From DASXTS01 sp036505275 (GTDB lineage: Bacteria > Actinomycetota > Actinomycetes > Mycobacteriales > Pseudonocardiaceae): 11,932 nucleotides of DNA. Numbering within the stretch: the stretch's first letter is position 1; each line of letters starts with the position of its first letter. The stretch spans positions 1 through 11,932 of the forward strand of contig DASXTS010000318.1 of assembly GCA_036505275.1 (NCBI GenBank), written 5' to 3'. Both the position numbers and the translations under genes were made by a program. Positions 6,472 through 11,932 of this stretch are shown here, piece by piece. Under the pieces are notes generated by a model. The model was given only the letters and a program-made list of their open reading frames with translations. It was not told the DNA's origin and ran no database searches.

Positions 6472-7974
6472 ATGGGTGGGAACGGGCCGGGCATGGCCGT
6501 GCTTGTCCGGCAGCGGCAGCAGTACCGGGACAAATTGCAGCGATGCCTCGACGCCATGGCCAGGATGCTGACGGAGGACGCGTTCTCCTTCGAGCGTCGG
6601 CACATCGGGCTGGAGATCGAGTTGTGCCTGGTCGACGAGCAGATGTCGCCGGCGATGGCCAACACGGTGGTGCTGGAGAAGATCAACGATCCGTCATTCA
6701 AGCGGGAGCTGAGCCAGCACAACATCGAGCTCAACGTGCCGCCACGGCCGCTGGCCGGCGACGGTGCCCTGGACCTCGAGCGCGAGCTTCGCACCGTCCT
6801 CGGTCAGGCCGATGCCAAGGCCGGCGACGCGGGCACGGCGCTTATCCTGATCGGGACGCTGCCGACCCTGCGACCAGCGCACTTCCACCGCAGATGGATC
6901 TCGGCCAATCCGCGCTACGACCTCCTGAACACCCGCATCCTGGCCGCTCGTGGCGAGCCGCTGATGCTCAACATGGAGGGCGTCCCGCTGTCACCGGCCG
7001 GGCAGCCGGAGCGGCTGCTGGCGTTCAACGACACCATCCTGGCCGAGGCCGCATGCACCTCGGTGCAACTGCACCTGCAGGTCAAGCCGGGCGAATTCGC
7101 CGCGCACTGGAACGCCGCGCAGGCGCTGGCCGGGGTGCAGGTCGCGCTGGCGGCCAACTCGCCGTTCATGCTCGACCGGGCGCTCTGGCACGAGACCCGC
7201 ATCCCGCTGTTCCTGCAGGCCACCGACACCCGGCCGCTGGAGCTGCGCAACCAGGGGGTGCGGCCGCGGGTGTGGTTCGGCGAGCGGTGGATCAACTCCA
7301 TCTTCGACCTGTTCGAGGAGAATGCGAGGTACTTCCCTGCACTGCTGGCCGAGACCGGCGAGCAGGACCCGCTGGACGAGCTGGACGCCGGCCGTACCCC
7401 GGCGCTCACCGAACTGGTGGAGCACAACGGCACGGTGTGGCGGTGGAACCGGCCGGTTTACGACGTGGTGGACGGCGTGCCGCACCTGCGGGTGGAGAAC
7501 AGGGTGCTGCCGGCCGGGCCCACCGTGATCGACATGCTGGCCAACGCGGCGTTCTACTACGGTGCAATGCGCGCGCTGACCGAGCAGGAGCGGCCGCTGT
7601 GGTCGCAGATGTCCTTCCAAGCCGCCGAGGAGAACCTCTACGCCGGCGCGCGGCACGGCATGGATGCCCAGCTCTACTGGCCGGGCATCGGCTGGGTGCG
7701 GCCGGACGAACTGGCGCTGCGGCTGCTGCTGCCACTCGCACACGACGGCCTGCGCCGCGGCGGCGTCTCGGACGACGCCCGCGAGCGGCTTCTCGGCGTG
7801 CTGGAAGAACGCTGCGTGGCACGCCGTACCGGCTCCTGCTGGCAGCGCGAAACGGTGGCCGCGCTGCAGCGGCGCGGCCTGGAGCGGCGCGCCGCCCTAC
7901 GCGCAATGCTGCGCCGCTACCGCGAGCACATGCTCACCGGCGAGCCCGTCCACACCTGGCCTGCGGCCTCGTGA
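6472..7974 (+). CDS. Glutamate-cysteine ligase family protein (GCS2 type)
   Basis: A 500-residue, probably cytoplasmic enzyme of the GCS2 branch of carboxylate-amine ligases, which make gamma-glutamyl amides from ATP, glutamate and an amine such as cysteine. Motifs visible are GLEIEL (46-51) with the acidic metal-binding Glu residues, NIELNVPP (84-91), ACTSVQLHLQ (194-203), AANSPF (227-232), WFGERW, and RVENRVLPAGPT (340-351), in the usual order and at normal family length. Actinobacteria generally make mycothiol and ergothioneine and not glutathione, so the true product may be gamma-glutamylcysteine for ergothioneine (EgtA-like) or another gamma-glutamyl compound; no ergothioneine genes are visible nearby. 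The gene is divergent from the methyltransferase and converges on marR with a 29-bp gap. The family call is firm, the substrate is not. Confidence 0.9.
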   Translation: MGGNGPGMAVLVRQRQQYRDKLQRCLDAMARMLTEDAFSFERRHIGLEIELCLVDEQMSPAMANTVVLEKINDPSFKRELSQHNIELNVPPRPLAGDGALDLERELRTVLGQADAKAGDAGTALILIGTLPTLRPAHFHRRWISANPRYDLLNTRILAARGEPLMLNMEGVPLSPAGQPERLLAFNDTILAEAACTSVQLHLQVKPGEFAAHWNAAQALAGVQVALAANSPFMLDRALWHETRIPLFLQATDTRPLELRNQGVRPRVWFGERWINSIFDLFEENARYFPALLAETGEQDPLDELDAGRTPALTELVEHNGTVWRWNRPVYDVVDGVPHLRVENRVLPAGPTVIDMLANAAFYYGAMRALTEQERPLWSQMSFQAAEENLYAGARHGMDAQLYWPGIGWVRPDELALRLLLPLAHDGLRRGGVSDDARERLLGVLEERCVARRTGSCWQRETVAALQRRGLERRAALRAMLRRYREHMLTGEPVHTWPAAS

Positions 7975-8003
7975 GGGCGCACGTCGGTAGCCGTCACGAT
8001 GCG

Positions 8004-8444
8004 TCAGCCCTCCGCCATCCGGCTGATCACCTCGACGGCCCGCGCCAGCAGCTCCCGCTCGCCGTCGGTCAGCTCGGCCACCCGCTGGTCGAGCCACCGC
8101 TCGCGGGCGGCGGCGTCCGCGGCCAGGTAGCTCACACCCTGCTCGGTGATGGTGACGATGGCCTGCCGCCCGTCGGACGGGTGCGGCTGCCTGGTGGCCA
8201 GGCCGTGCTCCTCCAGTGCGGCAATCACCCTGGTCATCGAGGGTGGCTGCACCCGCTCCCTGGCGGCCAGCTCGCCGGGGGTCAAGGGTCCGAACTTCTT
8301 CAGGCAGGACAGCGCCGACATCTGGGTCAGCGTCATGCTGGAGTCATTACGTTGGGCGCGCAGCCGGCGGTTCAGCCGGACCACGGCCAACCGCAACCGG
8401 CTGGCGAGCGGCTGCTCCCCCTCCGGTAGCACACCCTCAGCCAT
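8004..8444 (-). CDS. MarR-family transcriptional regulator
   Basis: A 146-residue protein with a winged helix-turn-helix from about residue 38 to 100. The segment LTPGELAARERVQPPSMTRV holds the DNA-recognition helix, and RQPHPSDGRQAIVTIT is the beta-wing with the conserved Asp91 and Arg93. Flanking helices (about 10-33 and 108-143) form the dimer interface. MarR proteins are dimeric repressors or activators that usually control their own gene and a divergent neighbour in response to small molecules. The ATG at 8444 is chosen because a TATGCT -10 box ends 6 bases upstream, predicting a leaderless mRNA; the frame continues upstream, but into the tandem array and without support. It is divergent from the DUF2530 gene and resembles Rv0880 of M. 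tuberculosis from memory. The ligand is unknown. Confidence 0.92.
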   Translation of the reverse strand: MAEGVLPEGEQPLASRLRLAVVRLNRRLRAQRNDSSMTLTQMSALSCLKKFGPLTPGELAARERVQPPSMTRVIAALEEHGLATRQPHPSDGRQAIVTITEQGVSYLAADAAARERWLDQRVAELTDGERELLARAVEVISRMAEG

Positions 8445-8445
8445 A

Positions 8446-8464
8446 TCGTTAGCATACCTCACGA
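8446..8464. promoter_or_regulatory. Candidate MarR operator palindrome over the marR -10 box
   Basis: TCGTTAG (8446-8452), a 5-base spacer CATAC, and CTCACGA (8458-8464) form an inverted repeat with 6 of 7 matches. The marR -10 box TATGCT (minus strand, 8451-8456) lies inside it, 6 bases before the marR ATG. A dimeric MarR protein bound here would block the marR promoter. This is inferred from position and symmetry only. Confidence 0.5.
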
Positions 8465-8474
8465 CTTTTACGGA

Positions 8475-8550
8475 ATGGTGCCGAGTCATGGTGCCGAGTC
8501 ATGGTGCCCAGGCGATGGTGCCCAGGCGATGGTGTCCAGGTGATGGTGCT
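8475..8550. repeat. Tandem 13/14-bp array between the divergent marR and DUF2530 promoters
   Basis: Units beginning ATGGTG: 8475-8487 and 8488-8500 (ATGGTGCCGAGTC, 13 bp, identical); 8501-8514 and 8515-8528 (ATGGTGCCCAGGCG, 14 bp, identical); 8529-8542 (ATGGTGTCCAGGTG); and a partial unit ATGGTGCT at 8543-8550. The array fills the space between the expected -35 positions of marR (about 8474-8479) and DUF2530 (about 8534-8539). The ATGs in the array are in various frames, and none has a convincing ribosome-binding site. Confidence 0.85.
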
Positions 8551-8556
8551 CCGCAC

Positions 8557-8562
8557 TAGCCT
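8557..8562 (+). promoter_or_regulatory. -10 box for a leaderless DUF2530 transcript
   Basis: TAGCCT lies 7 bases before the ATG at 8570, so the transcription start should fall at or next to the start codon. A weak -35 (GTCCAG/TGTCCA region near 8533-8539) would lie inside the fifth unit of the tandem array. It decides the start at 8570 over upstream in-frame ATGs. Confidence 0.5.
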
Positions 8563-8569
8563 CGACCGC

Positions 8570-8830
8570 ATGCAACCACGTCCGCCGACCGTGCCGCCGC
8601 TGCATCCGCGGCTGGCGGACCCGACGCTGCCGGCGCTGGTCGGCACCGGCGCATGGTTCGCGGCGTCGGCCGGCCTGTTCGCAGCGAAGATCTTCGCCGG
8701 GCGCCCGCTCGATGACCTGTTCTGGACGACGATCGCAGGCTGGGTGATCGGGTTGCTCGGCTACTTGCTGTTCCGGTGGCAACGTTCGGCCGCGCGCCGC
8801 GGCTCGCGCTCGGCGCAGAGCGGCCTCTAA
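8570..8830 (+). CDS. Small DUF2530-type membrane protein
   Basis: An 86-residue protein with a Pro-rich cytoplasmic N terminus (MQPRPPTVPPLHP), two membrane helices (about 25-43 and 51-69, the latter containing TTIAGWVIGLLGYLLF), and a basic C-terminal tail rich in Arg and Ser, which suggests a cytoplasmic C terminus. From memory it matches the actinobacterial DUF2530 family, a short two-helix protein of unknown function found next to a MarR gene (Rv0879c-like). Its divergent placement and shared promoter region make it the likeliest direct target of the MarR regulator. It converges on the flavin-protein gene with only 14 bp between the stop codons. Confidence 0.8.
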   Translation: MQPRPPTVPPLHPRLADPTLPALVGTGAWFAASAGLFAAKIFAGRPLDDLFWTTIAGWVIGLLGYLLFRWQRSAARRGSRSAQSGL

Positions 8831-8852
8831 GGCGGCGGCGGCGCTCAGGCCG
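8821..8852. terminator. Possible weak hairpin between converging stops
   Basis: CGGCCT (8821-8826) and AGGCCG (8847-8852) are complementary and surround the 14-bp gap between the DUF2530 TAA and the flavin-protein TGA. The stem is short with a 20-base loop, so it is only a candidate for two-way termination. Confidence 0.25.
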
Positions 8853-9531
8853 ACGCCGGCAACGCCACCGAACGATCCACCCGCGCGGCCGCCGCGCCGA
8901 GCGACGGGGGCACCGGGAGCGCAGCAGGCACGTCCGGAGCACGCACCGGCTCGCCGGGCACGGTGCGCAGCGGCAGTTCACCAGCCCAGACCGTGGCGAT
9001 CTCCTGCTCGGTCACCGGCTCGTCGTCGCTCGGCGGGCCGCTGCGCGCCTTCACCGAGACCTCGTCCAGCGCGACCTCGAGCACCAGCGTCGCGGCCAGC
9101 TCCTTCATGGTCGGCGGGCGAACCTCGTCCCACCGGCCGGGCATCAGCTTGTCCGACAGCCGCCGAAGGGCCGCCAGCTTGTCGTCGCCGTACAACTTGG
9201 AGGCGCGGCCGAACACCACGACCGACCGGTAGTTCATGGACGAGTCGAACAGCGACCGGGCATACACCAGGCCGTCGAGCAGCGTGACGGCGACCGCGAG
9301 ATGGGCGCCGTCGGCGGCCTCACGCAACAGCCCGGCACCGGTCGAGCCGTGCAGCAGCAGCCTGTCGCCGTCGCGCGCGTAGCCCACGGGCAGCACCACC
9401 GGTCCGCGGTCGGTGGTGAGCGCGACGTGCGCCACGATGCCGGCATCGAGCACGGCGTGCAGCACGCTCCGGTCGGTGACCTGGCGGTACGGGAGTCTGG
9501 TCAGCTTCGTACGGTCGGTAACTTGGAGCAC
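8845..9531 (-). CDS. Pyridoxamine 5'-phosphate oxidase-like flavin-binding protein
   Basis: A 228-residue protein with the split-barrel flavin-binding fold of the NimA/Pyridox_ox_2 group. Typical stretches are TRLPYRQVTDRSVLHAVLDA near the N terminus, PVVLPVGYARDGDRLLLHGS (about 45-63; strands forming the cofactor barrel), VTLLDGLVYARSLFDSSMNY (about 82-101), YRSVVVFGRA, and PGRWDEVRPPTMKELAAT (131-148). Members bind FMN or F420 and reduce or sequester small molecules; they are not generally true pyridoxamine oxidases. A low-complexity Ala/Pro-rich tail begins near 198. The start is GTG at 9531, only 11 bp after the stop of the upstream large gene, so the pair should be co-transcribed. The stop TAG of that gene also forms a TAGCGT that could act as an internal -10 box. 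No strong ribosome-binding site is seen. Confidence 0.88.
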   Translation of the reverse strand: MLQVTDRTKLTRLPYRQVTDRSVLHAVLDAGIVAHVALTTDRGPVVLPVGYARDGDRLLLHGSTGAGLLREAADGAHLAVAVTLLDGLVYARSLFDSSMNYRSVVVFGRASKLYGDDKLAALRRLSDKLMPGRWDEVRPPTMKELAATLVLEVALDEVSVKARSGPPSDDEPVTEQEIATVWAGELPLRTVPGEPVRAPDVPAALPVPPSLGAAAARVDRSVALPASA

Positions 9532-9542
9532 GTCCGGTGACG

Positions 9543-11932
9543 CTACCTGCCGTCGCCTGCCCGGCCGTATTCAAGAAATGCTCGAATGGCGTCGCCGGCG
9601 TGCACGGTGTCGCCATCGACCCAGAACGGCACGTCATGGTCGGCGCCGCCGGCCGTGCGAACCGTGAGCCGGTCGTGCAGGATCAGCTCGCCGGGCGGCA
9701 CCTCGCGGCCGATGGCCTCAGCGGCGGCGGCGATCTCGGGCAGGTCGGCCCAGGGCGTCCGGCGCCCGCTGGACACGACCGTGGCGGACAGCTTCTCCGA
9801 GGCCAGCGGCAGATCCAGCAGCTCGGCCAGCAGGTACGGGTCGCCGCCGGCGACCGCACGGTCCGGGTCCGCGATGCCGGCCAGCCACGGCAGGTCCAAC
9901 ACAAAGGCGGCGTCGGCCGGCGCCGTCGCGCCGCTGACCGCCCGGACTGCGGCCGGTAGCTCCAGCTCCTCGATGTCGAACTGGTCTTCGGCGGCGGCCC
10001 TGGTGAGCGCGGCGTGGGCCGCCCGCACCGTGGCGGGGCTGGGGTGCCGTCCCGGGTCGGCGAGCCGGGCCAGCAGGTCGGCCGCGTCCTCGGCGTCCGC
10101 CACCTCCAACGCGGTCCGCACCCCGGCGGTCGCCAGCAGCTCCTCGTCCAGAACGGCGGCGCCGTCACCGCCGTCGGCGGGTACCGGGTCGAAGAGGCCG
10201 GCGAGCCGGGTGGCGCTGTTGAGGCGCCAATGCCGCGGCGGGTGACCGGCCAGCCGGGCATGCCTGGCCAGCCACCAGCGGGTGTACGCGTCGTTCAGGG
10301 CGCGCCGGGTATCGGAGTCCGGGTCGTACAGCGGCGCCTGGGTGGTATCGGTCTCCTGGTCGTAGTAGGCGGCCCCGGTGCCCGGCCCGGCGGCCAGCAG
10401 CCGCAGCGCCACCGGCCACGCGTCGTCGTCGACAAGGTCGAGGTCGCGGACGGCGACCAGACGCTGCGGCGGCTCGTCCAGGGTGGCCCACCAGCGATCC
10501 TCGTCGTCGAGGTCGTGGTCGGGCGCGGTCGGGTTCTCGTCGACCAGCACGGCAAAGCCGTCGAGCACACCCACGGCGCGCAGCGCCTCGCGCGGGTACC
10601 TTTCGGCGACGTCGGCGTGCAGCACGGCGATCGGGGTGTCCCGTGCGAGCACCGCCCGCAGCGGACCGTCCGGCAGCACCAGCTCGTCGGCGCGGCGTGG
10701 CTCGCCGTGCTCGTCCGGCAGCGCCAGGGCGCCCAGCCGTGCCTGAGCGGCGGCGGCGCCGGCCGCAGTGACCAGGCCAAGCACGGTGTCGGCCAGCGGC
10801 CCGACGTCCAGGCCGGCCTCCGCATCGTCGACCGATCGCGCCACGGCCTCGCGCATGGCTGGGCTGTCCAGCAGCTCCCGCGGCCCGGACCGCTGTGCGC
10901 CGAGCCGGAACAGCAGTGGGTGCACGGCATCGGGGTGCACGACACGGAGAGCCGGGCCGGCGCGGGTGTCCGTCGGGTACCACCAACCCTGGGATTGGCG
11001 GTCCTCGAAGGCGCCGTCGAGCACGATGGTGCCGCGCGGGCCGGTCACGGTGCGGCCGTCGGCGAGCGGCACCGGGAGCGCGGCCAGTTCGTCGCGGGCG
11101 GCCGGGTCGGTGTCCGCCAGCGGAGCGAGCGCGTCATACAGCTCGCACCACCAGGCCGGTGCGCGGTCCACCCCAGACACCGCGTCAACCACGTCCGTCA
11201 GGCCGAGGCGTTGCACGTCGAGGACGACCAGGGCAGCGGCCCGCGCCGGCTCGGACAGCGGCGCGGCGGCCAGCCCGGGCACCAGGTCGGCGAGCAGCCC
11301 GACCAGTCGAGGCGCCGGCATGTCCAGCACGGCCGCCTTGGCCGGACTGAGCTCGGCACCGCCGTCCGCGGCCGGCAGCCAGGCGGCGGTGCGCAGCGCC
11401 CCGACCACGCCGACGCGTAGCACGGAGTCCACGTCGGAGCGCGGAAAGCCGGCGTGCGGCACGAGCTCCGTGCGGTGCTCCGCCGGCACCGCCGTGACCA
11501 ACTCCGGGTAGGCCCGCACCGCCTCGGCCAGCACGTGGTCGGCGGCGGCACCGTGCCGGATCCGCCGCCGCGACGGCTCCATCGGCAGGGCGGCCAGCAG
11601 CCGTGCCGGCAGCGACAGCCGTTCGTCGGTCGGGGTGGGGGCGTGCAGCACATCGTCACCAATGGGCCGAGGCACCTCCGGCTCCTCGGGCTCCTCCGCA
11701 CCGATCGGCCCCCCAGGCCGCGACACCGGCACCGCCCAGCAGACCGACCAGTGCGGCCGGTGTCGCTCGTCGGCCGCGGTCAGCAGCTCTGCCGGCAACT
11801 CGCCGTCGCGGCGCACCAGGCGCCACCGCGTGCTGCGGCCGGGCTCGTCGAGCACCACCGTGCCGCACTGGCCGGAGCCGGCCGGCTCGCGCCGCCGATA
11901 CACCCGGCCGGCGATGTCGAGGCGGTGCAGCG
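9543..11932 (-). CDS. C-terminal 795 residues of a large sacsin/Hsp90-ATPase-like protein (5' end outside window)
   Basis: The frame is open to the right edge (reading LHRLDIAGRVYRRRE at the first codons), so the N terminus is missing; a GTG at 11903 is in frame, but the coding pattern continues upstream of it. I recognise conserved stretches of the actinobacterial proteins annotated 'sacsin N-terminal ATP-binding-like domain': HPDAVHPLLFRLGAQRSGPR, DSDTRRALNDAYTRWWLARH, HWRLNSATRLAGLFDPVPAD, GGDPYLLAELLDLPLASEKL and the final VDGDTVHAGDAIRAFLEYG. In these proteins an Hsp90-like (GHKL) ATP-binding domain sits at the N terminus, which would lie outside the window, so no ATPase motif can be checked here. 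The visible part is acidic, Ala/Leu/Asp-rich, without membrane segments, with a short EEPEEPEVP stretch. A chaperone-like role is proposed for the fold; the cellular role is not established. It lies 11 bp upstream of the flavin-protein gene. Confidence 0.8.
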   Translation of the reverse strand, partial: LHRLDIAGRVYRRREPAGSGQCGTVVLDEPGRSTRWRLVRRDGELPAELLTAADERHRPHWSVCWAVPVSRPGGPIGAEEPEEPEVPRPIGDDVLHAPTPTDERLSLPARLLAALPMEPSRRRIRHGAAADHVLAEAVRAYPELVTAVPAEHRTELVPHAGFPRSDVDSVLRVGVVGALRTAAWLPAADGGAELSPAKAAVLDMPAPRLVGLLADLVPGLAAAPLSEPARAAALVVLDVQRLGLTDVVDAVSGVDRAPAWWCELYDALAPLADTDPAARDELAALPVPLADGRTVTGPRGTIVLDGAFEDRQSQGWWYPTDTRAGPALRVVHPDAVHPLLFRLGAQRSGPRELLDSPAMREAVARSVDDAEAGLDVGPLADTVLGLVTAAGAAAAQARLGALALPDEHGEPRRADELVLPDGPLRAVLARDTPIAVLHADVAERYPREALRAVGVLDGFAVLVDENPTAPDHDLDDEDRWWATLDEPPQRLVAVRDLDLVDDDAWPVALRLLAAGPGTGAAYYDQETDTTQAPLYDPDSDTRRALNDAYTRWWLARHARLAGHPPRHWRLNSATRLAGLFDPVPADGGDGAAVLDEELLATAGVRTALEVADAEDAADLLARLADPGRHPSPATVRAAHAALTRAAAEDQFDIEELELPAAVRAVSGATAPADAAFVLDLPWLAGIADPDRAVAGGDPYLLAELLDLPLASEKLSATVVSSGRRTPWADLPEIAAAAEAIGREVPPGELILHDRLTVRTAGGADHDVPFWVDGDTVHAGDAIRAFLEYGRAGDGR

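Noticed and set aside
7975..8003. Possible terminator between the ligase and marR genes
   Set aside because: I could find only 3-4 bp of continuous pairing in the 29-bp gap, too little to call a hairpin.
6543..8429. Plus-strand frame of 628 codons across the ligase and marR genes
   Set aside because: It is a GC-rich shadow frame spanning two genes of opposite strand; it has no domain and an Arg/Ala/Gly-heavy composition.
8475..8550. Possible CRISPR array
   Set aside because: The units are directly adjacent 13-14 bp repeats without spacers, and no cas gene is present.
8501..8569. Upstream ATGs extending the DUF2530 protein through the tandem array
   Set aside because: The added residues come from 14-bp repeat units read in frame, have no ribosome-binding site, and would place the -10 box inside the gene.
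10014..11420. Plus-strand frame of 468 codons opposite the large sacsin-like gene
   Set aside because: Its composition is that of a shadow frame (Gly, Arg, Gln, Val, His-rich), and the minus-strand frame carries family motifs through the whole region.

Overview
The window is very GC-rich, with strong GC preference at codon third positions and frequent GTG starts. This indicates a high-GC actinobacterium. From protein similarity recalled from memory, a Pseudonocardiaceae-type genome (Amycolatopsis/Saccharopolyspora-like) is the best guess, but nothing in the window fixes the genus.

Layout. (1) Positions 1-2435, plus strand: the end of one ABC exporter subunit and a complete second subunit, joined by an ATGA overlap. 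Motif differences mark them as a heterodimeric exporter with one degenerate and one catalytic ATP site. (2) 2483-4542, minus strand: two membrane proteins of unknown function, a DUF2537-like protein followed by a DUF2254 protein. (3) 4608-5305, plus strand: a membrane-protein gene that looks broken by an internal deletion and frameshift. (4) 5321-5367: a 19-bp hairpin between converging genes. (5) 5358-6269, minus: a SpoU/TrmH-family RNA 2'-O-methyltransferase with a tetrapeptide-repeat tail. (6) 6472-7974, plus: a glutamate-cysteine ligase-family (GCS2) enzyme. (7) 8004-8444, minus: a MarR regulator, divergent from (8) 8570-8830, plus: a small DUF2530 membrane protein. The two share a control region that contains a 13/14-bp tandem array. 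(9) 8845-9531, minus: a flavin/pyridoxamine-5'-phosphate-oxidase-like protein directly downstream of (10) 9543 to the right edge, minus: the C-terminal 795 residues of a large protein of the actinobacterial 'sacsin N-terminal ATP-binding-like' type.

The combination DUF2530, MarR, SpoU methyltransferase and DUF2537 matches, as I recall it, the M. tuberculosis Rv0879c-Rv0882 neighbourhood. The right two thirds therefore look like a conserved actinobacterial chromosomal block, not a mobile island. I see no transposase, integrase, tRNA, rRNA or CRISPR array.

The less ordinary features are regulatory and structural. Three genes (DUF2537, marR, DUF2530) have a TANNNT -10 box 6-7 bases before the start codon, which predicts leaderless mRNAs. 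The marR -10 box lies inside an imperfect palindrome that could be its own operator. Short tandem arrays (12-14 bp units) occur at four places, all at gene ends, starts or promoters. No gap without a gene exceeds about 200 bp; the longest (6270-6471) holds only a weak possible promoter, a small hairpin and the Shine-Dalgarno sequence of the ligase gene.
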